Below, in pieces: positions 1 to 7,216 of a DNA stretch of 14,695 bases (within the stretch, counting starts at the first letter, position 1; each line of letters begins with the position of its first letter). The stretch is from Symbiodinium natans. Lineage: Eukaryota; Sar; Dinophyceae; Suessiales; Symbiodiniaceae. Made by a program: the position numbers and the translations under genes. The notes beneath the pieces are model-generated. The model searched no databases and had not been told where the DNA came from. It worked only from the letters and a program-made list of their open reading frames with translations. The stretch spans positions 288,501-303,195 of the forward strand of contig CAJNDS010000125.1 of assembly GCA_905221605.1 (NCBI GenBank). Direction: 5' to 3'.

Positions 1-5
1 TTGGG

Positions 6-292
6 AACCCTAAACCCTAAACCCTAAACCCTAAACCCTAAACCCTAAACCCTAAACCCTAAACCCTAAACCCTAAACCCTAAACCCTAAACCCTAAACC
101 CTAAACCCTAAACCCTAAACCCTAAACCCTAAACCCTAAACCCTAACCACTAAACCCTAAACCCTAAACCCTAAACCCTAAACCCTAAACCCTAAACCCT
201 AAACCCTAAACCCTAAACCCTAAACCCTAAACCCTAAACCCTAAACCCTAAACCCTAAACCCTAAACCCTAAACCCTAAACCCTAAACCCTA
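6..292 (+). repeat. Long telomere-like array, C-strand (CCCTAAA)n
   Basis: About 41 head-to-tail CCCTAAA units. The only clear interruption is near 141-151, where two units read CCCTAAC and CACTAAA. The C-rich strand runs 5' to 3' from the left edge, which is the orientation of a left chromosome end with TTTAGGG repeats. Five bases (TTGGG) precede the array, so the window may not begin at the physical tip. Arrays of the same unit recur throughout the window, so this one could also be interstitial. Confidence 0.95.
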
Positions 293-387
293 TCTCGGGA
301 TTGGTGTGGTCGGGTCGGGGCCTCAAATACTCTCTTGCCCGCAGAACCCTAACCCCCCAATTCGGGGTTAGGGTTTGGGGTTTGTGG
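293..387 (+). other. Unique island with acceptor-like tract next to an array start
   Basis: A short non-repetitive stretch between a C-strand array on the left and a G-strand array on the right. It has a pyrimidine-rich tract ending in CAG at 341-344, directly followed by AACCCTAA. A very similar junction occurs at 4414-4432. I see no convincing coding frame. Confidence 0.4.
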
Positions 388-420
388 TTTAGGGTTTAGG
401 GTTTAGGGTTTAGGGTTTAG
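388..420 (-). repeat. Telomere-like array, G-strand (TTTAGGG)n
   Basis: About 4.7 perfect TTTAGGG units. Degenerate units continue on both sides, at 362-387 and near 551-577, where a G-strand block is sandwiched between C-strand blocks (525-550 and 578-630). Confidence 0.9.
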
Positions 421-640
421 GAGATTGACTTGGCCAGGGTTTAGGAGTTCAGGGCTCAGTGGTTTTGAGGTTCCGGGCTTCAGGGGCTTTAGGGGCCCTG
501 CTCCCTACGTCGTACCATCCCAAAGCCAGAACCCCAAATCCCCAAAACGTTTGGGGTTTAGGGTTTTGGGTTTTTGGGTAACCCTGAACCCCAAATCGCC
601 GCACCCTGAAGCCCCTAACCCCGAATGCCCGAAATCCTGA
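421..640. repeat. Degenerate telomere-derived sequence, mixed orientation
   Basis: Diverged TTTAGGG- and CCCTAAA-like heptamers alternate here. Overlapping open frames on both strands translate to repetitive GFR, NPK and SPK peptides. That is what degenerate heptamers produce, so I do not call a gene. Confidence 0.8.
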
Positions 641-796
641 CACCTACATTCAAGCGAGAAGTCCCTGTGTGCTGTTGGCTTAACGGAGGTTCAGGATATG
701 TGTTCGATCTGCACATACAAGCCCGCTAAAGCACAAACCAAACCCTCAGCCAAATCCGAGTTCGGACCCCCGCGAAACACAGCGAGTCCGGCATGA
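641..796 (+). other. Coding-like island with stop (possible exon)
   Basis: An unbroken plus-strand frame of 51 codons ends at TGA 794-796. It has varied, non-repetitive composition and includes a CSICTYKPAKAQTK-like stretch with a C-x2-C pair. It sits between degenerate C-strand repeats on the left and G-strand repeats near 840-890. No ATG opens the frame, so it would have to be an internal or last exon. I do not recognise a family. A second open frame overlaps it, so the frame choice is uncertain. Confidence 0.3.
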
Positions 797-1297
797 GTTG
801 AAAGCAAAGCAGGCGCGGTGCCCAAGAAAGGTGTTTGGAGCGTCCTTGGAGGCTAGTGTTTGGGGTTTTTGGGATCGCGTTTGGGGCTTTAAGGCGCGCT
901 GCTCTCCTTTGGGCCACGGCCTCTTCTGGAGTGGGGTTGGGGGAGTGGGTTTCTTGGCGCTGGCTGGCATGAAGCCCAGAACCCAAAGACACCTAAAACC
1001 CCTAAAGGCCACAACGCCTAGAATAAGCCCGATACCCTCTGGACCCCCAAACCCAAGTCAGGGACCCTAAGCCCTAAATCCTAGACCCTAGACCCCCCTA
1101 CTCATAGGCCCTAAACCCTACCCCAAACCCGAAACCCCCTACTCTGCAACAGGGAGGGGTCCTTTGAGGCCGTGGTTCGCAGATTGAAGGCTTAGGATTG
1201 AGGGCTTCCATCACCCCGCACCTCTGTCCCCTAAACCCGAAATCCTAAGCCCTAGGCCCGAGACGGTGATTACCCGTACGACTAATATTTCCAACAG
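797..1297. repeat. Degenerate heptamer region, G-like then C-like
   Basis: G-like heptamers occur around 840-890, C-like heptamers around 965-1140 and 1228-1260, with unique spacers between. Open frames across 726-1070 on both strands follow the repeat composition (KTPN, GFRG, Pro-rich) and overlap each other, so none is accepted as a gene. Confidence 0.7.
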
Positions 1298-1371
1298 AAG
1301 TACGACGGCAAAGCCAAAAACACCACGCAAACCTGGCAGTATGTGGTTGGCCTATGCCGGGAAAGTTGGAG
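1298..1371 (+). other. Possible coding exon
   Basis: A CTAAT motif followed by ATTTCCAACAG looks like a branch site and 3' splice site ending at 1297. The plus-strand frame that follows reads KYDGKAKNTTQTWQYVVG and stays open until the telomere-like array at 1372. No G-array follows it, unlike most islands of this kind. The minus strand is open over much of the same interval, so the strand is not certain. Family not recognised. Confidence 0.3.
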
Positions 1372-1438
1372 AACCCTAAACCCTAAACCCTAAACCCTAA
1401 ACCCTAGACCCTAAACCCTAGACCCTAAACCCTAAACC
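1372..1438 (+). repeat. C-strand telomere-like array
   Basis: About nine CCCTAAA units, two of them with the variant CCCTAGA. It ends directly before a CTAATGCTCAG motif. Confidence 0.9.
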
Positions 1439-1444
1439 AGTCTA

Positions 1445-1621
1445 ATGCTCAGGGTGGCGTCGTCGGCTTTGACTGCGTATGCAGCCGGGGCTAGATCTGA
1501 TGCTGGGAATGGGGCGGCGTCGACGGCATTGGGGACGTTTATGGAGATGGACATGGCGGACGCGGCGATGATTATCGGTGGTGGTGGTGGTGCTGCTGCT
1601 GCTGCTTCTGCTGCAGCATAG
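1445..1621 (+). other. Ala/Gly-rich coding-like island (possible last exon)
   Basis: A plus-strand frame of 58 codons from ATG 1445 to TAG 1619-1621. The tract CTAATGCTCAG (ends 1452) just inside it would also serve as a 3' splice site, in which case the ATG is intronic and the exon starts at 1453. The product is Ala/Ser/Gly-rich, with an MEMDMADAAM stretch and then runs of five Gly and five Ala coded by GGT and GCT triplets. GCT/CAG-type homopolymer runs are typical of Eimeria proteins but also occur elsewhere. The minus strand has an equally long Ala/Pro-rich frame (1432-1629), so the strand is a judgement from splice context. Confidence 0.35.
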
Positions 1622-1908
1622 CTTATCATGGCTTCTCGTGATTCGAGAAACCCGTAAACCGAGGCCCTACCCCCTAAACCCCACGTTCGGTTTGAGAGTT
1701 TGGAGTTTTGGGTCGAGGGTTTAGGGGACTCTAAACCCTAAACCCCCTAAGCCCTAGGGTTTAGGGTTTCGGGGTTTCAGGTGCTTTGACAGTTTTGGGT
1801 TTGTTAGTGCGAGGGGATCCTAAACCCTAAGCCCCTAAACCGCAAATCGCCCCCCCGAAGACTTACCCTAAGGCTCCTATGTAGTACCTTTTTGGGGTAG
1901 TATACTAG
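1622..1908. repeat. Degenerate array region, alternating orientation
   Basis: Short G-like (1680-1730, 1756-1790) and C-like (1731-1755, 1818-1880) heptamer blocks alternate with little unique sequence. No gene seen. Confidence 0.75.
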
Positions 1909-1998
1909 AAACCCTAAACCCTAAACCCTAAACCCTAAACCCTAAACCCTAAACCCTAAACCCTAAACCCTAAACCCTAAACCCTAAACCCTAAACCC
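1909..1998 (+). repeat. C-strand telomere-like array
   Basis: About 12 perfect CCCTAAA units, followed by TATAACTAACCCAG at the edge of the next island. Confidence 0.92.
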
Positions 1999-2014
1999 CC
2001 TATAACTAACCCAG

Positions 2015-2101
2015 AAAGGAACTACATTGGAGCCTTAGGGTAAGCTCCAAGCCCAGCAAGGCGGCTGAGAGCCAAGCAGCGCGGGATCCAAGCCTTTGGG
2101 G
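2015..2101 (+). other. Possible coding exon between C- and G-arrays
   Basis: Lies between the C-array ending at 1998 and the G-array starting at 2101. It is preceded by ATAACTAACCCAG, which combines a CTAAC branch-like motif with an AG. One plus frame is open throughout and includes SSKPSKAAESQAARDPSLW. It runs to the first GT of the G-array at 2102-2103. A GTAAGC motif at 2040-2045 is an alternative, shorter 5' splice site. Family not recognised. Confidence 0.35.
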
Positions 2102-2159
2102 GTTTAGGGTTTAGGGTTTAGGGTTTAGGGTTTAGGGTTTAGGGTTTAGGGTTTAGGGT
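2101..2159 (-). repeat. G-strand telomere-like array
   Basis: About eight TTTAGGG units, decaying rightwards into GGTTTAGGGG-like sequence to about 2250. Confidence 0.92.
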
Positions 2160-2520
2160 CAGGGGGTTTAGCAGGGTTTAGGGGTTTATAGGATACAGGG
2201 GGTTTAGGGGGGTTTGGAGGTTTGGGGGCTTCAGGGGTCTTGGGGTTTTGAAGGATCTGACAGTGAGTCAGTGAGATGGCTGCAACCCCAACTCACAAAC
2301 TCCCTCTGAATCCCCCTAAGTCCCCCTAAATCACCTTAAATCCCCCTAAATTCCCTGATTCCATTTTAATCCCCTGAATAACCCTAAATCCCCCTAAATC
2401 ACAAACCCCAAGCCCTAAAGCCTAAACCCTGAAACCCAGAACCCCCGAAGTTCCCCCTAAATCCCCCTAAGCCCCTAAACCCTAAAGCCCTGAACCCTAC
2501 ACTACCCTAAACCACAAACT
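2160..2520. repeat. Degenerate G-like then C-like heptamers
   Basis: G-like to about 2250, then a short unique stretch containing CAGTGAGTCAGTGAG, then C-like units dominated by CCCCCTAAAT from about 2310 on. No gene seen. Confidence 0.75.
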
Positions 2521-2653
2521 CCCCTAAACCCCTAAACCTCTAAACCCCTAAACCCCTAAACCCCTAAACCCCTAAACCCTAAACCCTAAACCCTAAACCC
2601 TAAACCCCAAACCCCAAACCCTAAACCCTAAACCCTAAACCCTAAACCCTAAA
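2521..2653 (+). repeat. C-array with an octamer (CCCCTAAA) block
   Basis: Several consecutive CCCCTAAA octamers (about 2521-2577) pass into canonical CCCTAAA and CCCCAAA units. The grouping of like variants points to local amplification rather than random decay. Confidence 0.88.
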
Positions 2654-2665
2654 TCTCTCCGCAAG

Positions 2666-2752
2666 CCCCTGAAGCCCCTCGAACGCGCGCCCGCGCCGAG
2701 GCCCTGGATGCGACCGTCGGCACGCTGACGAAGGATGGTCACAGCAAGGACG
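2666..2752 (+). other. Possible coding exon between C- and G-arrays
   Basis: Follows the C-array and TCTCTCCGCAAG. The plus frame has mostly G- or C-ending codons and includes AEALDATVGTLTKDGHSKDG. It stays open to the G-array, whose first GT is at 2753-2754. If spliced there, the exon carries two leading bases and one trailing base. Family not recognised. Confidence 0.35.
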
Positions 2753-2837
2753 GTTTAGGGTTTAGGGTTTAGGGTTTAGGGTTTAGGGTTTAGGGTTTAG
2801 GGTTTAGGGTTTAGGGTTTAGGGTTTAGGGTTTAGGG
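2753..2837 (-). repeat. G-strand telomere-like array
   Basis: About 12 perfect TTTAGGG units. With the C-array at 2521-2653 it forms an inverted pair around the 2666-2752 island. Confidence 0.93.
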
Positions 2838-3058
2838 ACCCCTTCGTAATTCTTTTTCTTCTTCATAGAAATGGAAATCAAGCTTTGGCACCATTCTTAT
2901 TCGTACTATTATAACATAGAAGTGTAAATGCAAATATAAATACATGAATTCATAAATAAATATGTATATATATATATATATATAAATGTAAATATAAAAA
3001 CATAATAAATAGATAAATAAATAAATATAAGTATATATATATATATAAATATTTAAGG
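2838..3058. other. AT-rich segment with (TA)n and ATAAATA repeats
   Basis: Composition changes abruptly to AT-rich, with TA dinucleotide runs at about 2961-2984 and 3031-3048 and many AAATA/ATAAA words. It follows a G-array and leads to the next island, so it may be the interior of an intron. DNA this easily unwound could also act in replication or matrix attachment, but nothing here proves that. No coding frame. Confidence 0.7.
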
Positions 3059-3114
3059 GTGACTTAAAGGGTTCCTTCAGCGTTTCAGGATGTAGGTTTT
3101 TTTCTCCTGAAAAG

Positions 3115-3181
3115 CCACGAGGACCAGACCCTGTCGCCCGCGCAGACGCGACCGAAGAAGGCCAGTTTTTGAAGGGTCCAA
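3115..3181 (+). other. Possible coding exon upstream of a telomeric intron
   Basis: Follows a strong pyrimidine tract (GGTTTTTTTCTCCTG) and AAAAG. The plus frame includes KPRGPDPVARADATEEGQF and ends with one spare base at 3181, just before GTGGGTTTAGGG. Together with 3317 onward it makes a continuous frame across the candidate intron. Family not recognised. Confidence 0.4.
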
Positions 3182-3316
3182 GTGGGTTTAGGGTTTAGGG
3201 TTTAGGGTTTGAGGTTAACCCTAAGCCCTAAACCCTAAACCCTAAACCCTAAGCCCTAAACCCTAAACCCAAAACCCAAAACCCTAAACCCTAAACCCTA
3301 ACCCCAAACCCTACAG
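3182..3316 (+). other. Candidate intron made almost wholly of telomere repeat
   Basis: Starts GTGGGTTTAGGG and ends CCCTACAG. Inside are about four TTTAGGG units, a short hinge (GAGGTTAACC) and about twelve CCCTAA(A/G)-type units. The two halves are inverted copies, so the transcript could fold into a hairpin. Joining 3181 to 3317 keeps one open frame. The 135-bp length is plausible for an intron. Splicing is inferred, not shown. Confidence 0.4.
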
Positions 3317-3390
3317 AAGAGGATGCTGTGGGAACCTATGTATGGCAGGTCACAAGAATAGGCTCCCACAGTGACCTCCTCCCATTCCCT
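3317..3390 (+). other. Possible coding exon downstream of a telomeric intron
   Basis: In the phase set by an exon ending at 3181, the frame reads EDAVGTYVWQVTRIGSHSDL and then runs into CCCTAAACCCTAA, where it stops. A CAG/GTCACA at 3346 could end the exon earlier. The interval also contains an imperfect inverted repeat (3326-3339 against 3358-3371, 13 of 14 matching). Confidence 0.35.
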
Positions 3391-3752
3391 AAACCCTAAA
3401 CCCCCCAACGCCGCCTGCCGAAGTGATGCCAGGTGAAAGGGCACAAGCCGGTTCCGTGGACGGCTCAGCTTTGGGGGGATTCCAGGTCCCGTCTCGTGCT
3501 TCGTTGTTTTTCTCCCTTGGTTGAGTGCGCTTTTGGGGGGTCTAGGTTTGGTTTCGCGTTGAGGGTTGAGGGTTCAGGGATTAGGGTTTAGGGTTTTAGG
3601 ATTTTAGGATAACCTGCAGCTCGAGTCTGCAAAACCTAACGTAGGTTCTGGAAGACTCGAAGCTTTCCTGACTACATGCGACTTGGCACACCCTTGCAAA
3701 AGCCTTCGGATTCAAAATCCCCAAAAAGAACCCCGAACAAATCCTAAACCCT
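3391..3752. other. Mostly unique stretch, no clear gene
   Basis: Contains a GCCAGGTGAAAGG donor-like motif near 3429, T- and G-rich DNA at 3480-3545, a short run of degenerate G-like heptamers (3558-3605), and an open plus frame around 3660-3730 ending in Ser/Lys/Pro-rich residues. None of it is strong enough to call. Confidence 0.5.
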
Positions 3753-3807
3753 CAACCCTCCAACCCTCCAACCCTCCAACCCTCCAACCCTCCAACCCTC
3801 CAACCCT
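3753..3807 (+). repeat. Variant octamer array (CCAACCCT)n
   Basis: About seven consecutive CCAACCCT units immediately left of canonical CCCTAAA units. This variant is not seen in block form elsewhere in the window. Confidence 0.9.
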
Positions 3808-3871
3808 TAAACCCTAAACCCTAAACCCTAAACCCCAAACCCTAAACCCTAAACCCTAAACCCTAAACCCT
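3808..3871 (+). repeat. C-strand telomere-like array
   Basis: About nine CCCTAAA units, continuous with the CCAACCCT block on the left. Confidence 0.9.
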
Positions 3872-3907
3872 GAACCCCCCCCACGCCCTCGAAGCCTCGA
3901 AGCCCAG

Positions 3908-3959
3908 GCGCTGGAAGGCGCGCAGCTGGTACGAAGCCCCGCCAGGGGCCCAGAGCAGG
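3908..3959 (+). other. Possible coding exon between C- and G-arrays
   Basis: Preceded by GAAGCCCAG and followed by GTGAGG at 3960-3965, a better 5' splice-site match than plain GTTTAG. One frame reads ALEGAQLVRSPARGPEQ. A second frame (RRWKARSWYEAPPGAQSR) is also open, so the phase is uncertain. The G-array begins right after the donor-like site. Confidence 0.35.
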
Positions 3960-3962
3960 GTG

Positions 3963-4077
3963 AGGGTTTAGGGTTTAGGGTTTAGGGTTTAGGGTTTAGG
4001 GTTTAGGGTTTAGGGTTTAGGGTTTAGGGTTTAGGGTTTAGGGTTTAGGGTTTAGGGTTTAGGGTTTAGGGTTTAGG
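3963..4077 (-). repeat. G-strand telomere-like array
   Basis: About 16 TTTAGGG units, the longest G-strand block in the window. Confidence 0.94.
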
Positions 4078-4422
4078 CTTTATGGGAGAGAAGGGCCATC
4101 AGAAATCAAACCCAGATCCCAAACCCTTTTTTGCATTTGGGGTTTGCCGGCTTTCAGGGTTTAGGGTTTAGGGTAGAGCTGCTCTTGCAGGGATCCTAGA
4201 AGGGCCATCATGTTGAGACACCATTTTTCTTCAACATCTGGGTTTAGGGCTTAAGAGGCGTTTAGGGTTTGGGGTTTAGGGTTTGGGGTTTAGGGTTTAG
4301 GGTTTAGGGGTTTGGGTTTAGGGGTTTAGGGGTGTAGGGTGTTGGGACTGTAGGGACATCTCAGGCACTACCTGCAAGGCCCGCTGCAGAAAGATGAAGG
4401 CCCTGCTCGCTCGCTTGTCCTC
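4078..4422. other. Mixed unique and degenerate G-like sequence
   Basis: Contains two copies of AGAAGGGCCATCA (4090s and 4199-4210), a small hairpin (ATGTTGA 4210-4216 with TCAACAT 4231-4237), and degenerate TTTAGGG/TTTGGGG units at 4143-4175 and 4257-4335. The stretch CTGCTCTTGCAG at about 4179-4190 looks like a 3' splice site. The frame after it stays open for about 16 codons up to the next G-like block, which is too short to call. Confidence 0.5.
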
Positions 4423-4625
4423 AGAACCCTAAGAACCCTAAGAACCTCAAGAGCCCTAAGAACCCTCAAAACCCTAAGAACCCTAAGAACCCTAAAACCT
4501 AAGGACGCTAAGAACCCTAAGAACCCCAAGAACCCCAAGAACATTAAGAACCCTAAGAAGCCTAAGAACCCTAAGAACCCTCAAAACCCTCAAAACCTTC
4601 AAACCTCAAGACCCTCAAACCCTAA
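4423..4625 (+). repeat. Variant nonamer array (CCCTAAGAA)n
   Basis: A long run of CCCTAAGAA units, with CCCTCAAAA and CCCCAAGAA variants towards the right. It begins directly after CTTGTCCTCAGAA, echoing the junction at 334-350. It is clearly derived from the telomere heptamer by a two-base insertion and then amplified. Confidence 0.88.
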
Positions 4626-4984
4626 ACCTGCGCCCCAAACCAACCCCAGCAGCCCTTAGCGCATCGTGCTTTCGGGTTTAGGGGGTCTGTGGGGTGTGGG
4701 GGTGGGCTTGCTTTCCGAAGCGTGGACCCTCATTTAGTCTTCCGAGTGGCTGTTGTCTCGGCATCCAGACCCAACACCTGAGACACGAAGCTCCAATCTG
4801 CGACGCCCAGGGTTGGAGTTTTCTGCCCACTGGCTTACTTGCAGGGCTTAGCGCTTAGGGTTTACAATTCTGGGTCCAAAACTAGTAGGCGGAGGGCCTA
4901 CCCGTGAGCCTCCAAGCAAGCCCTTGAATCGCAGCCAAGTAAGCCCATGAACCTCAGACCCCTCGCCAGGAGATGGAATCCCAC
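4626..4984. other. Unique stretch, no gene called
   Basis: Mostly non-repetitive, with a G-rich block at 4674-4705 and a single degenerate unit near 4857. A GCCAGGAGA...TGGAATCCCACAA motif at 4965-4986 recurs in longer form at 5131-5166. I see no coding frame that stands out. Confidence 0.5.
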
Positions 4985-5090
4985 AACGCCCTCAAACTCC
5001 AAACCCTAAACTCTACACCTTACGCTTGACCGCCCAAACCCTAAACCCAAGCCCTAAACCATAAACCCTAAACCCTAAGCACCCTCCCCC
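4985..5090 (+). repeat. Degenerate C-strand array
   Basis: Scattered CCCTAAA, CCCAAG and CTCTACA units ending in a run of C and A. The unique stretch that follows (5091-5190) carries the second copy of the CCAGGAGA/TGGAATCCCACAA motif. Confidence 0.75.
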
Positions 5091-5197
5091 CCCAAAATAG
5101 AAACAAACAAAGCAAGAATACACCTTCCTTGCCAGGAGAGACCTGGAACTCCATGGAATCCCACAAGATCCAGGGTGAAATCAAAGGCCTGGGAGCG

Positions 5198-5335
5198 TGG
5201 GGTTTGGGGTTTAGGGTTTGAGGTTTGGGGTTTGGGGTTTGGGGTTTAGGGTTTGGGGTTTAGCGGGGTTTAGGGGGGTTTAGGCTTTAGGGATTAGGGC
5301 TTGGGATTTAGGGTTCAGAGTTTAGGGTTTAGGAT
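5198..5335 (-). repeat. Degenerate G-strand array rich in TTTGGGG
   Basis: Alternating TTTGGGG and TTTAGGG units become irregular after about 5265. Confidence 0.82.
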
Positions 5336-5480
5336 TGAAGGTTCGGGCCGGATTCAAGAAGGGAGTTCTTATGTAAGGGCACTTGGGGTTACACAGGGTT
5401 ATACAAGGGTTACACATGTTGTGACACCTTGGAGTTGCAGGTGCAAAATGTGCACTTGTGAAGATTGAACTTTCATATAA
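5336..5480. other. Unique spacer between a G-array and a C-array
   Basis: Contains three short near-repeats of GGGTTACACA (about 5385-5417) and a GTGCA/TGCAC mini-hairpin near 5442-5456. No coding frame. By its position it would be an intron interior under the pattern described for this window. Confidence 0.5.
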
Positions 5481-5604
5481 GGGTTTAACCCTAAACCCTA
5501 AACCCTAAACCCTAAACCCTCAACCCTAAACCCTAAACCCTAAACCCTAAACCCTAAACCCTAAACCCTAAACCCTAAACCCTAAACCCTAAACCCTAAA
5601 CCCA
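5481..5604 (+). repeat. C-strand telomere-like array with palindromic left edge
   Basis: About 17 CCCTAAA units. The left edge reads AGGGTTTAACCCT, where one G-strand unit abuts the C-strand array head to head. Confidence 0.93.
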
Positions 5605-5672
5605 AAACCACTAACCACCTGAAATGTGCCTCGAGGGTTCGGTCGCCAGGCCTTAAACCCCCTCGGCCTGCC

Positions 5673-5767
5673 CCCTAAACCCTAAACCCTAAACCCTAAA
5701 CCCTAAACCCTAAACCCTAAATCCTAAACCCTAAACCCTAAACTCTAAATCCTAAACCCCGAACCCC
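5673..5767 (+). repeat. C-strand telomere-like array
   Basis: About 12 units, with CTCTAAA, TCCTAAA and CCCCGAA variants accumulating towards the right. Confidence 0.9.
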
Positions 5768-5902
5768 GAACCCTCAGCCCCAAACACATACACCCTAGCC
5801 CATACCAAGCTTTCAAAACCCTATGCCCCTGTGCTGAAACTCGAAATGCTTGGGGCTTTCGGGTCTCCAGAAACCGTGACGCAAACCCTGAAGTCCCCCT
5901 GA
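5768..5902 (+). other. Coding-like island with stop (possible last exon)
   Basis: An open plus frame of 44 codons leaves the C-array and ends at TGA 5900-5902. It includes TYTLAHTKLSKPYAPVLKLE and then MLGAFGSPETVTQTLKSP. Composition is varied and unlike the repeat-derived peptides nearby. A G-like block follows at 5936. No ATG opens the frame. Family not recognised. Confidence 0.38.
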
Positions 5903-5935
5903 GCTGCCGAAGCCCCCCCAGAAACCTCTCAAGCC

Positions 5936-5980
5936 CAGTTTGGGGGGTTTAGAGTTTAGGGGTGTTTAGGGTTTAGGGTC
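5936..5980 (-). repeat. Short degenerate G-strand array
   Basis: TTTGGGGGG, TTTAGAG and two TTTAGGG units, inverted relative to the C-array at 5673-5767. Confidence 0.8.
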
Positions 5981-6014
5981 TTCCAAACCTCCCAAAGCCC
6001 CAAAATCTCCGCCT

Positions 6015-6088
6015 GAAACCCTAAACCCTAGACCCTAAACCCTAAACCCTAAACCCTAAACCCTAAACCCTAAACCCTAAACCCTAGA
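6015..6088 (+). repeat. C-strand telomere-like array
   Basis: About ten CCCTAAA units, with CCCTAGA variants near both ends. Confidence 0.92.
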
Positions 6089-6170
6089 CCGAAAGCCTTC
6101 CCTCGCGGTAGGCAAGGATCGACTCATGCGCACGGCCCTCGCCTCAGACTTGATCTTTGGGATCTTAGGG
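6089..6170 (+). other. Possible coding island between arrays
   Basis: The plus frame PKAFPRGRQGSTHAHGPRLR, continuing LDLWDLRG, is open from the C-array to a TTAGGGGGTT motif at 6164. No clear AG marks its left edge, so support is weaker than for the islands at 8497 and 13014. Confidence 0.25.
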
Positions 6171-6177
6171 GGTTAAC

Positions 6178-6279
6178 CTTAAACCCTAAGCCCTAAGCCC
6201 TAAGCCCTAAGCCCTAAACCCTAAACCCTAAACCCTAAACCCTAAACCCTAAACCCTAAACCCTAAACCCTAAACCCTG
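6178..6279 (+). repeat. C-array with CCCTAAG sub-block
   Basis: Four or five consecutive CCCTAAG units (about 6186-6213), then about nine canonical units. Another case of a homogenised variant beside the canonical repeat. Confidence 0.92.
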
Positions 6280-6447
6280 GGGCTTAGAGGTAGGTTTGTG
6301 GGTCTTTGGGGTCTAAAGCAGGGTCTAGGGCTGTAGGGGTTTTAGTATCTCAGAGGTTTGAGTCTCGGGTTTAGGGTACCACGTCCTGGTGCTCGGGTTT
6401 TCAGTTCCTTCTGAAAGCTTTCGGGCTTCGGGTTTGAAGGCCCCCAG
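6280..6447. other. Degenerate G-like stretch and unique spacer
   Basis: Loose TTTGGGG/TCTAGGG words to about 6380, then unique sequence ending in GGCCCCCAG at 6439-6447. No gene called. Confidence 0.5.
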
Positions 6448-6523
6448 GGTGAAGGGTACCAAGACCCCAGTTCTTGTGTCAAGGACGCGAACGAAGGAAA
6501 GACAGCCACAACCCCGGTTGCAA
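6448..6523 (+). other. Possible coding exon
   Basis: Preceded by GGCCCCCAG and followed by GTTTGGGGTTTAGGG at 6524. The open frame includes KGTKTPVLVSRTRTKERQPQ. It follows the same arrangement of AG, open frame and GT of a G-like array as the other islands. Family not recognised. Confidence 0.3.
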
Positions 6524-6558
6524 GTTTGGGGTTTAGGGCTGTAGGTTTAGGACCCTAG

Positions 6559-6819
6559 GCCCCAAGCCCTAAAACCCAGACCGGAAAACTCCAAACCCGA
6601 GTCAAGAGCAGGTCCGCCGCCCCGAGGACGTGGGCACACCAGATTCGGAGGTGTGCGGCGGATAGAGGGGACTACGCCCCCCAAACCGTGAACACTCTTG
6701 AAAGCCATTTGGCGATCTTACACCTCACAAATGCATCAAGGTGCGAGAAGAGCAGGTTAGTAGATCAAGAGATGACCTCAGCTCTGACGCCCTCAACCCT
6801 CAACCCTAAACCCTCATAA
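6559..6819 (+). other. Open frame, 86 codons, coding-like
   Basis: A stop-to-stop plus frame ending at TAA 6817-6819 in CCCTAAACCC-like DNA. The middle part is varied and includes WAHQIRRCAADRGDYAPQ and VNTLESHLAILHLTNASR. GTCAAGAGCAG at 6601-6611 could be the left splice edge. No ATG occurs before the last quarter. Length alone is not significant at this base composition. Confidence 0.35.
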
Positions 6820-7081
6820 ACCCTTTGGATCAAAAGCGTGTGTAGAAAGATATCGTGATGGTAGATAGCACGAGTCCCAAGAAATTTGAGAGATCTTCGT
6901 GTGTGCGTGGGATTTGAATTAATGAGCTACTTGCTGAATTGTCAACACTCCATCTTCAAGTTATACATTTTGACCCAACTTCTATCAAATGTGTATAGGT
7001 AATCATTCTTTATGTCAGGAACAATGTTAACAACCAAGTAAGTTCGATTGGCGGTGCAGTTATTGTTTTGTTTGAACATAT

Positions 7082-7112
7082 ATACAGCATCGTTAAAATT
7101 ACGATGCTGTAT
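7082..7112. repeat. Perfect 12-bp inverted repeat, 7-base loop
   Basis: ATACAGCATCGT (7082-7093) and ACGATGCTGTAT (7101-7112) are exact reverse complements around TAAAATT. It lies inside the AT-rich segment and overlaps its minus-strand frame. Confidence 0.9.
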
Positions 7113-7142
7113 CATTTTGAAGAATGGACGAATAGATGGATC

Positions 7143-7216
7143 ATGTAATGTACATGCATTACCATGACTCCATGAGAAAAGAACGCCAGGAATGGGTCAT
7201 CCATGTAATGTTCATG
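7143..7216. repeat. Diverged ~59-bp tandem duplication
   Basis: CATGTAATGTACATG (7143-7157) recurs as CATGTAATGTTCATG (7202-7216), 59 bp apart, with looser similarity in the flanks. The first copy also forms a short hairpin with CATTACCATG. Confidence 0.7.

Noticed and set aside
425-1070. Overlapping open frames of 64-90 codons on both strands
   Set aside because: They translate to repeat-derived GFR, NPK and KTPN peptides and overlap one another. They are products of degenerate heptamers.
1432-1629. Ala/Pro-rich minus-strand ORF of 65 codons
   Set aside because: The plus strand has a similar frame with a better splice-like left edge. The minus frame is retained only as an alternative.
3319-3378. 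Small foldback element with 21-bp arms
   Set aside because: The match is imperfect (17 of 21), has no flanking duplication, and overlaps a coding-like frame. Recorded only as an inverted repeat.
4205-4240. Possible dinoflagellate spliced-leader trace (CCATTTTT...TCAA)
   Set aside because: Only the CCATTTT core matches. The rest of the leader is absent and a local hairpin explains the sequence.
4423-4625. CRISPR-like array
   Set aside because: The units are contiguous nonamers with no spacers, in a eukaryotic telomere-repeat context.
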